NCBI RefSeq assembly: GCF_036906915.1
Contig: NZ_JBAKHX010000014.1
Coordinates: 1-64,000, forward strand
Direction: 5' to 3'
DNA length: 64,000 nucleotides
DNA from: Phytohabitans sp036906915
GTDB lineage: Bacteria > Actinomycetota > Actinomycetes > Mycobacteriales > Micromonosporaceae
Shown: positions 42,642 through 48,766 of the stretch, piece after piece
How positions within the stretch are numbered: position 1 is the first letter of the stretch
Layout of the letters: each line of letters begins with the position of its first letter
The notes under the pieces: model-generated
What the model saw: only the letters and a program-made list of their open reading frames with translations
Told to the model about the DNA's origin: nothing
The model's database searches: none
Made by a program: the position numbers and the translations under genes

Positions 42642-43436
42642 ATGGCAGATGCCCGGACCCGGTACTTCCGGCGGTTGAAGCGGTTGCGCCGATCGGCCCG
42701 CCGCTGGAGCGTGTTCGCCGGCGGCCTCGGCGGCGCGGCCATCGTCCTCACCCCGTACGCGGGGCTGGGGCTCGCCGACGCCTTCTGGGCAGCCGCCGCG
42801 GGCGGTTCCATCGCCCTGGCCGGGTGGCGCTGGGCCGATCTGCGCGCCCTCGCCGCCCAGCCGGCCCCGCCGCCGCCCGACCCGGCCCTGGCCGGCGAGC
42901 AGGCCCGCCAACGCCTGGTCAACGCCGTCCAGCGGCTGCCAATTGGTCGCACCGCCGTCGAGGAGGTACGGCGGCAGCAGGCCCGGTTCGCGCTGCGCGG
43001 CTCTGGGGCGGCCGGCCCGTGGGCGCGCCTCGACCGGGCGTCGATGACCCTGACCGGGCTCGCCGCACGCCTCACCGGTCCCGGCGAGCCGGCGGTGCTT
43101 GAGGCGGCAGTCGCCGAGCGTTCGCTGCGTGACCTCGCGCACCGGGTGGCCGGTGTGGAAAAGGCGCTGCGGTTCGCGCCACCCGACACCCGGCCCGCGC
43201 TGGAAGACGCGCACTCGACGCTGGTGGGGCAGCTCGACAGCGGAGTGACGGCGTACGAGCGGCTGGTCGCTGCCGCGGCGAGCTACGTCGCGGAAGACGG
43301 CCGGATGGTCACCGAAGACCCGTCGGTGACCCGGCTCACCGAGGCGAGCGATCTGCTCCGCGGGGTGGCGGCCGGGTTGGCCGAGCTCCGCGACAGCACC
43401 CCCCGCACCCCTCACCCCGGCCCCGCCCCCGCCTGA
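42642..43436 (+). CDS. pspM: Phage-shock envelope-stress protein PspM
   Basis: A 264-residue membrane protein in the position of mycobacterial Rv2743c/PspM. The basic N-terminus (RYFRRLKRLRRSARRW) leads into two hydrophobic helices (about residues 24-60), and the rest is a soluble helical domain with a Pro-rich tail. PspM interacts with PspA and ClgR in mycobacteria to sense envelope damage; the same role is inferred here from synteny. GGGGAGGACGAG before the ATG is a good ribosome-binding site, 20 bp after pspA. Confidence 0.8.
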   Translation: MADARTRYFRRLKRLRRSARRWSVFAGGLGGAAIVLTPYAGLGLADAFWAAAAGGSIALAGWRWADLRALAAQPAPPPPDPALAGEQARQRLVNAVQRLPIGRTAVEEVRRQQARFALRGSGAAGPWARLDRASMTLTGLAARLTGPGEPAVLEAAVAERSLRDLAHRVAGVEKALRFAPPDTRPALEDAHSTLVGQLDSGVTAYERLVAAAASYVAEDGRMVTEDPSVTRLTEASDLLRGVAAGLAELRDSTPRTPHPGPAPA

Positions 43437-43570
43437 CCGCCCACCGGCGGCGGGTCAGGCAGCGGTCAGCAGGGCCATGGGGCCTAGGAGCCAGGCGTCG
43501 TCGCCGGTGGCTGTCGGCAAAGGCGCCCGAACGGCGGGCTAGGACCAGCTACCGCTACCGCACGGACGCG

Positions 43571-43860
43571 GTGACGCTGCGCGAGGCGTGGCGCGCCGGA
43601 GGCCAGGAGATCGGGTACACGGCACCGCACGACTGGTGGACACCGGCGGTGGACGCGCTGACCAGGGCGATCGTGCAGGGGCGGGCGCCCGAGCCGCCGG
43701 CGGCCCAACTGGGCCGGGAGCGCGCGGCAGCCGGCTGGACGGTCGAGCAGGCGGTCGACGACCTCCGCGTGCTGTACCGGCTCCTGCCCGCCGGCACGCC
43801 CCGCCCGACGTGGTTACCGCACTGGTCGAGGCGGCTGGCAACGCGGACACCAGTACGTGA
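43571..43860 (+). pseudogene. Truncated, frameshifted remnant of an unidentified gene
   Basis: From GTG 43571 the frame encodes LREAWRAGGQEIGYTAPHDWW and VDDLRVLYRLLPAGTP, which look like real protein. In the next frame the sequence continues plausibly as PPDVVTALVEAAGNADTST and stops at 43860. A one-base change near 43800 would join the two. Actinobacterial homologues I recall continue into a longer domain; here the gene ends inside the 3' end of nei2 on the other strand. It follows pspM by 134 bp. The original function is unknown. Confidence 0.5.
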
Positions 43861-44614
43861 TCCGCTCGCCCTGCTCGCGCATCTTGATCAGCGTGCGGCA
43901 CCGCCGGCACGGCTGGCCGCGCCGGCCGTACACATAGTTGGCCTCCGCCTTGCGCAGCGACCCCGTCGTGGTCTGGAGCCAGCGGCCGCGGTTGGACGCG
44001 AGCATCCGCTGCGCGAGCGTCACCAGCCCCGGCAGGTCAGGCACGTCGCGGACCGCGGTCCACGGCTCGATGCCGCGCAGGAAGAGGACCTCGCATTTGT
44101 ACAGGTTGCCGATGCCGGCCAGGTTGCGCTGGTCGAGCAGCGCCTCGGCGATGGTCGAGCCGGGCTGGCGCACCAGACGCCTGGCCGCCTCGGTGGGATC
44201 CCAGTCGGCGCCCAGCAGGTCGGGGCCGAGGTGACCGACGAGCTTCTCCTCCTCGGCGGTGGGCACCAGCGCCAGCTCGTGTAGGTGGTAGCCGACCGCG
44301 ACGGCGTCGGCTGTGCGCAGGACCGCCCGGATCAGGTGAGCCGGGCGGGCGGCCCAGCGCTCGCCCGGCGCGTACGTCCGCCATGCCCCGTCCATGCGCA
44401 GGTGCGAGTGCAGAGTGAGGTGCCGCGAGCCGACCTGGTCGCGGACCCGCAGCAGGAGGTGCTTGCCCCGGCTGCGGGACTCAAGGACGGTCCAGCCGAC
44501 CAGGCTGGTGGTGGCGAGCTGGGGCACCCGGAAGTCCGACGCGGTGAGCTGGCGGCCGGCGAGCGCCCGGTGCAGCCCTCGCGCCGTGTTCCAAACCGTG
44601 TCCCCTTCCGGCAC
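43814..44614 (-). CDS. Fpg/Nei family DNA glycosylase (Nei2-type)
   Basis: A bifunctional glycosylase/AP lyase for oxidised bases, 266 residues. The catalytic Pro2-Glu3 must follow the initiator Met, which fixes the start at GTG 44614 (M-PEGDTVW) although an ATG lies two codons upstream; GGGAGG is 8 nt before this GTG. The H2TH region is QRNLAGIGNLYKCEVLF and the C-terminal zinc finger is CRRCRTLI ... YWCPRC. In mycobacteria nei2 is beside lhr, which here is 4 kb away, so genes have been inserted between them. Its start region lies in a perfect 17-bp inverted repeat. Confidence 0.92.
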   Translation of the reverse strand: MPEGDTVWNTARGLHRALAGRQLTASDFRVPQLATTSLVGWTVLESRSRGKHLLLRVRDQVGSRHLTLHSHLRMDGAWRTYAPGERWAARPAHLIRAVLRTADAVAVGYHLHELALVPTAEEEKLVGHLGPDLLGADWDPTEAARRLVRQPGSTIAEALLDQRNLAGIGNLYKCEVLFLRGIEPWTAVRDVPDLPGLVTLAQRMLASNRGRWLQTTTGSLRKAEANYVYGRRGQPCRRCRTLIKMREQGERITYWCPRCQPPRPVR

Positions 44615-44653
44615 GCTCATATCCTCCCGCTAGCAAGGGAGGATATGAGCGTG
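44612..44653 (-). promoter_or_regulatory. Perfect inverted repeat covering the nei2 start
   Basis: CACGCTCATATCCTCCC (44612-44628) and GGGAGGATATGAGCGTG (44637-44653) are exact complements around GCTAGCAA. The minus-strand RNA would form a 17-bp hairpin that buries the GGGAGG ribosome-binding site and the GTG start. It also lies 9 bp after the trypsin stop and can act as that gene's terminator. Confidence 0.8.
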
Positions 44654-44662
44654 GAGGGTCCG

Positions 44663-45382
44663 TTACGCGGGCAGGCCGCCTACCTGGGTGTTGATCCAGG
44701 AGCGGATCGACGGCAGGTCGCCGTAGATGGACGGGCCGGTCGCGCACGTGGCGTTGTTGTTGCCGGCGCGGCTGGTGGCGCCGATGAGGTTCCAGCGTCC
44801 GTTGATCATCCGCACCTGCGGCCCGCCCGAGTCGCCGTAGCAGGCGCCGGCGTTGCCGTTGGTGTTGTTGGTGCAGATCTCGCCCGGGCCGTTGATGCCG
44901 ATGCACCGGCTGTCCGCGACGATTGACGTGTCGAGCTCGTTGGCGACGGTTGGCGCGGGCCCACACCCACGGTTCGGGCAGGTCAGTCCCCATCCGATGA
45001 TCCGCGTGGCGGTGCCGACCGCCCCGGACGAGGTCGGGATGGGCGCCGGCGCGTGGCTGACGGAGCCCGACAGCTGGAGCAGCTTGACGTCGATGCTCGG
45101 GTTGTTGACCGCACGGGTCACGCCGATCACGGTGCCGCCGCTGGTGCGGTTGACGCTGCCGACGCGCACCGAGCTGGGCGTGGGGCAGTGCTTGGCGGTG
45201 ACCGCCCAGTTGGCCTTGATCAGCGAACCTGTGCAGCCCGACACGTACACCATGAACGAGTAGTTTTCGGTGGCGGGCCGCCCGTTCACGACGTACGGGC
45301 CGACGTCGGCGCTGGCGGCGTTCGGCACGGCTATGCCGATGGCCGCGAGGCCGAAGACGAGGAGCAGCCGGAGCGATTTCAT
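44663..45382 (-). CDS. Secreted trypsin-like serine protease
   Basis: A 239-residue S1 protease with signal peptide (MKSLRLLLVFGLAAIGIAVP, cleavage near residue 25), activation-type N-terminus YVVNGRPATENYSF, and triad His65 (TAKHC), Asp98 (SIDVKLL) and Ser185 (GDSGGP). Six cysteines suggest three disulphides. It has no C-terminal accessory domain, unlike the larger protease at 28576. AAAGGACGGCGACC gives the ribosome-binding site for ATG 45382. It precedes nei2 with only a palindrome between, so nei2 may be partly cotranscribed. Confidence 0.92.
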   Translation of the reverse strand: MKSLRLLLVFGLAAIGIAVPNAASADVGPYVVNGRPATENYSFMVYVSGCTGSLIKANWAVTAKHCPTPSSVRVGSVNRTSGGTVIGVTRAVNNPSIDVKLLQLSGSVSHAPAPIPTSSGAVGTATRIIGWGLTCPNRGCGPAPTVANELDTSIVADSRCIGINGPGEICTNNTNGNAGACYGDSGGPQVRMINGRWNLIGATSRAGNNNATCATGPSIYGDLPSIRSWINTQVGGLPA

Positions 45383-45496
45383 GGTCGCCGTCCTTTCCCG
45401 GGGGGATTGGGGTGCTCCGACCATATCGATTGACTGGCATGCGTGGATGCATACCGAACTCGCCCTACCACCGGGCGATGAAACAGAATGGCGTAC

Positions 45497-46255
45497 ATGG
45501 ACGTGGAGATCGCCACGGTCGCCGAGCGGCCGGACTGGGCGCCGATGCTGGGTCAGCTCGACGGGTTCTGGCCGCCGTTCATGACGAACGACCCGACCGC
45601 GTGGTTCTACTACGGCTACCACGTGTCCGCGTACCCAGAGTTCGTGCTCATCGCGGTCGACCGCGCCACCGGTCAACCGGTGGCGAAGGCGCACTCGGTG
45701 CCGATCTCCTGGGACGGCGACCCCGACGACGGGCTGCCCGACGGCGGGTGGGACTGGGTGGTCAGGGCGTCCGCGTACGACCGGCTGGGCGGCGGGCAGC
45801 CCACGATCGTGTCAGCGCTGGAGATCCTCATCCGGCCCGACCTGCGGGGCACGGGCATGTCGGGGCGGATGCTCACCGCGATGCGTGACAACGCCGCCAA
45901 GCGCGGCTTCGACGACCTGATCGCCCCGGTGCGTCCCAACGGCAAGCACCTGCACCCGGACATGCCGATCGACGAGTACGCCGCGTGGACCCGCGACGAC
46001 GGGCTGCCGGTCGACCCGTGGCTGCGCGTGCACGTGCGCGCCGGCGGCCGCATCGTCAACGTCGCGCACACCAGCATGGTCATCCCGGCGCGCCTGGAGC
46101 GGTGGCGCGAGTGGACCGGGCTGCCGTTCGACACCAGCGGCGCGGTGCGCGTGCCGCAGGCCCTCAGCCCGGTGCACTGCGACGTCGCCCAGGACACGGC
46201 CGTCTACGTCGAGCCGAACGTCTGGGTGCACCACCGGCTCACCCAGACGAGTTGA
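45497..46255 (+). CDS. GNAT-like N-acetyltransferase
   Basis: A ~252-residue protein with a GNAT-like core: ILIRPDLRGTGMSGRMLTAMRDNAAKRGFDDL matches acetyl-CoA-binding motif A and the following helix. The N-terminal half (WAPMLGQLDGFWPPFMTNDP) and the C-terminal VIPARLERWREWTGLPFD are conserved in actinomycete homologues of unknown substrate. ATG 45497 is preferred because CAGAAT (45484-45489) is 7 nt upstream, a leaderless arrangement; ATG 45488 overlaps that box. The stop overlaps the convergent SAM hydrolase gene by 17 bp. Confidence 0.75.
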   Translation: MDVEIATVAERPDWAPMLGQLDGFWPPFMTNDPTAWFYYGYHVSAYPEFVLIAVDRATGQPVAKAHSVPISWDGDPDDGLPDGGWDWVVRASAYDRLGGGQPTIVSALEILIRPDLRGTGMSGRMLTAMRDNAAKRGFDDLIAPVRPNGKHLHPDMPIDEYAAWTRDDGLPVDPWLRVHVRAGGRIVNVAHTSMVIPARLERWREWTGLPFDTSGAVRVPQALSPVHCDVAQDTAVYVEPNVWVHHRLTQTS

Positions 46256-47027
46256 CCCGCACCACGTCACCCGGTGTCACCGAGAGCACGACCGCGGCGC
46301 GACCACCGTTGACCGCCACCGCCGCCCGGCCGGCCGAGTCCACGTACACGATCAAACCGCCGGGGGCGGCCTCGGCGAACGTGCCACCGCGCAGGGCGCG
46401 GACCCCACCGACGCGCAGCGTCGGCCCGAGGCCGTCGAGCGCCTCGCCCGGCGCGGCGAGCTGCACGTTGCCGAACCGGTCGATGGTCAGCACCTCCGCC
46501 TCCAACCAGCCGTCGCCGACCGCGACCACCGGGTCGGGCAGCCGCACGAGCCCCGTCGCGTCGACCGGCGGCCCGGCGTCGGTGAGCGGCGCGCCGCGCG
46601 CGAGGCGCGCGGCCACCGGCGCGAAGACATCGCGGCCGTGGAACGTGCGGGACACGTCGGGCGCGAACCACTCCGGATTCACCAGCTCGACAACGGCCTC
46701 GAGGCCGCCGAGCGCGTCCGCCGCCCATGGCAGCAGGCCGTTGTCGGGGCCCACGAGCAGGCCACCGGGGGTGCTCGCCGCGATGCCCCGCCGGGCCGTG
46801 CCAACACCAGGATCGACAACAGCCACGTGTACCGCCGGCGGCAGATGCGGCACCGTCTGGGCGAGCACGGCGGCCCCGCGAGGCACGTCGCCGGGCGCGA
46901 CCGAGTGCGTGACATCAATGACGCGTACCTGCGGCGCAAGCCGTGCCACCACACCGTGACATGCGGCAACGAACCCGTCGGAGAGCCCGTAGTCAGTAGT
47001 GAAGCTGATCCAGTCGTAACCGGTCAT
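46239..47027 (-). CDS. SAM hydroxide adenosyltransferase (DUF62 / chlorinase-fluorinase family)
   Basis: A 262-residue member of the SAM-dependent halogenase superfamily. Most such proteins hydrolyse SAM to adenosine and methionine using a conserved Asp/Arg/His site. Seen: ISFTTDYGLSDGFVAA, DVTHSVAPGDVPRGA, VDPGVGT, TFHGRDVFAPVAA and DRFGNVQL. The loop insertion that marks the true fluorinase is not apparent, so hydrolase activity is the best call. TAACGT (47034-47039) is 6 nt before the ATG, consistent with a leaderless mRNA. It is divergent from the LLM oxidoreductase and convergent with the GNAT gene. Confidence 0.88.
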   Translation of the reverse strand: MTGYDWISFTTDYGLSDGFVAACHGVVARLAPQVRVIDVTHSVAPGDVPRGAAVLAQTVPHLPPAVHVAVVDPGVGTARRGIAASTPGGLLVGPDNGLLPWAADALGGLEAVVELVNPEWFAPDVSRTFHGRDVFAPVAARLARGAPLTDAGPPVDATGLVRLPDPVVAVGDGWLEAEVLTIDRFGNVQLAAPGEALDGLGPTLRVGGVRALRGGTFAEAAPGGLIVYVDSAGRAAVAVNGGRAAVVLSVTPGDVVRVNSSG

Positions 47028-47086
47028 GCCAGAACGTTAGCGGTCGATCGCTGCTCGTGTCCGACCGGGCGGGCTAGGGTGATCAC

Positions 47087-47998
47087 ATGCGGCTGTGTGT
47101 TTTTACGGAACCCCAGGAAGGCGCCACCTACGACGACCAGCTCAAGGTGGCGCTGCGCACCGAGGAGTGCGGGTTCGACGGATTCTTCAGGTCCGACCAC
47201 TACCTGACCATCATGGGCGAGGACGGCGGGCCCGGCCCCACCGACGCGTGGGTGACGCTGGGCGCGCTCGCCGTGCAGACCAGCCGCATCCGGCTCGGCA
47301 CGCTCGTCAGCTCGGCGACGTTTCGGCTGCCCGGGCCGCTCGCGATCAGCGTCGCGCAGGTCGACCAGATGAGCGGCGGCCGAGTCGAGCTGGGGCTCGG
47401 CGCCGGCTGGTACGAGCCGGAGCACACCGCCTACGGCATCCCGTTCCCGCCCATCAGCGAACGGTTCGACAAGCTCTCTGAGCAGTTGGCGATCATCAAG
47501 GGCCTGTGGGGCACCCCGTCGGGCGAGACGTTCAGCTTCCGCGGTGGCCACTACGACCTGTACGACTGTCCAGCGCTGCCGAAGCCCACCCAGATCCCGG
47601 GTCCGCCGGTCATCGTGGGCGGAGTCGGCCCCAAGCGCACGCCTGCCCTGGCCGCCAAGTACGCCGACGAGTACAACGTGGCGTTCCGGCCCGTCGACGT
47701 GACCGCGCAGGCGTACGAGCGGGTGCGTGCCGCGTGCGAGAGCGAAGGCCGCGAGCAGCCGATGGTGCTGTCCGTCGCGCAGACCGTCGCATGTGGACGA
47801 ACTGCCGCGGAGGCGCGCGCCCGTGCCGAGAAGATCGGCAAGGAGCCCCCGATCTTCGGTACGCCCGACCAGGTCGTCGACCAGATCGGCCGGTACGCCG
47901 AGCTGGGCGCCTCTCGCTTCTTCCTTCAGATCCTCGACCTGTCCGACCTCGACCACCTCGACCTCATCGCGTCCGAGGTAGCCCCCCACCTCCCGTAA
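47087..47998 (+). CDS. LLM-class F420-dependent oxidoreductase
   Basis: A 303-residue luciferase-like (TIM-barrel) oxidoreductase. FRSDHYL near residue 35, TSRIRLGTLVSSATFRLPGPLA, GRVELGLGAGWYEPEH and PPVIVGGVGPKRTPALAAKYAD are the hallmark blocks of the F420 group. The substrate is unknown. TAGGGT (47075-47080) is 6 nt before the ATG, so it is probably leaderless. The 3' end is followed by GC-rich short repeats and palindromic copy 5. Confidence 0.88.
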   Translation: MRLCVFTEPQEGATYDDQLKVALRTEECGFDGFFRSDHYLTIMGEDGGPGPTDAWVTLGALAVQTSRIRLGTLVSSATFRLPGPLAISVAQVDQMSGGRVELGLGAGWYEPEHTAYGIPFPPISERFDKLSEQLAIIKGLWGTPSGETFSFRGGHYDLYDCPALPKPTQIPGPPVIVGGVGPKRTPALAAKYADEYNVAFRPVDVTAQAYERVRAACESEGREQPMVLSVAQTVACGRTAAEARARAEKIGKEPPIFGTPDQVVDQIGRYAELGASRFFLQILDLSDLDHLDLIASEVAPHLP

Positions 47999-48080
47999 CC
48001 CTCCCATCCCGCGCTCCGCGCTTCCCGCGCGCTCCGCGCTTCCCGCGCGGAGCGCGCGCTCCGCGCGGCCCGCGGCTTCC

Positions 48081-48162
48081 CCGCCGATCAAGGGCAAACG
48101 CACGTGGTTTGATCTCAAATCCACGTGCGTTTGCCCTTGATCGATGCGATCTCCCTTGATCT
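48081..48162 (+). repeat. Palindromic element, copy 5 (forward)
   Basis: Loop TTTGATCTCAAAT; the 22-nt arms are perfect complements here (CACGTGG / CCACGTG at the loop end). It lies 83 bp after the LLM oxidoreductase stop, following a run of GCGCTCCGCGCTTCCC-type repeats. Confidence 0.85.
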
Positions 48163-48550
48163 GTGCGCGCGGCGACGCCACCCACTGCGGGTCCGGCGGG
48201 CCTAGGGCGCCGCCGGTGCCGTCGGCCCGGCGTGCGAGCCTGACGGCCGTGGCGCTGGCACGGCCGCGGTGTGGCGGGGCCGGCCGTGCCGGCCGCTGGC
48301 TATGGATCGCGGAGGATTGCCGCCCCTGTAGGGCAGCAATTCGCCACGGACGCCGATGGCGTCCGGTCTTGGGGCTCCACCCGTCACCAGGGCGACTGTC
48401 GCTAGGGCGACGGTGGAGTCCCAAGATTGCCCGATGCGGCCCGTGGTGCGGTTGCGCGAGACCGGCGCTGAGCGACCGCGCGCTTTTCGCGCAGCGTGGT
48501 CTCCTTTGATCGCGGCCCGGCCGGGGCATGTGCGCGAGCCCCTGGGCGAC
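48163..48550. other. Hairpin-dense spacer between inverted copies 5 and 6
   Basis: 388 bp with no convincing gene but several good stems. CGGCCGTG/CACGGCCG is at 48244-48266 and GGCCGGC/GCCGGCC near 48279-48295. ATTGC with GCCC/GGGC and GCAAT is at 48316-48340. CGGACGCC-GAT-GGCGTCCG is at 48347-48365. An imperfect long stem, CTTGGGGCTCCACC with GGTGGAGTCCCAAG, encloses AGGGCGAC repeats (48368-48425), and GCGCG-CTTTT-CGCGC is near 48478-48492. It may be a structured RNA or decayed mobile DNA; neither is proved. Confidence 0.45.
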
Positions 48551-48634
48551 TTCGATCAAGGAGATCTGCGTCGATCAAGGGCGAATGCACGCGGAAAAGA
48601 GATCGAAGCACGTGCGTTTGCCCTTGATCGACGG
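48551..48634 (-). repeat. Palindromic element, copy 6 (reverse)
   Basis: Short arm first (CGATCAAGGAGATCTGCG), then the palindrome with the GATCTC loop read in reverse (AAAAGAGATCGAAG). It lies downstream of lhr with the palindrome facing the lhr stop 130 bp away. Confidence 0.85.
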
Positions 48635-48671
48635 GAGAAGCGCGGCCGCGCGCGGTGCGCGGGCGCGGTGC

Positions 48672-48766
48672 GCGCCTCGCGTGGGGGTGGTGCGCGGGCG
48701 CCTCGCGTGGGGGTGGTGCGCGGGCGCCCCGGGTGGGGGTGGTGTGCGGGGGCGGCGGGTGGGTTA
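48672..48766 (+). repeat. 26-bp tandem repeat next to the lhr stop
   Basis: Two exact copies (48672-48697, 48698-48723), one copy with four changes (48724-48749) and a partial copy running to the lhr stop codon; the unit contains GCGCCTCGCGTGGGGGTGG. It may be a slippage-prone tract that has already touched the end of the gene. Confidence 0.85.

Noticed and set aside
46239..47027. Fluorinase or chlorinase (halogenating enzyme)
   Set aside because: The sequence has the general DUF62 motifs, and no fluorinase-type insertion is apparent; hydrolysis of SAM is the more likely activity.
48144..48509. A 121-codon plus-strand frame in the hairpin-rich spacer
   Set aside because: Starts inside palindromic copy 5 and has no ribosome-binding site or conserved pattern; the region's hairpins explain it better.
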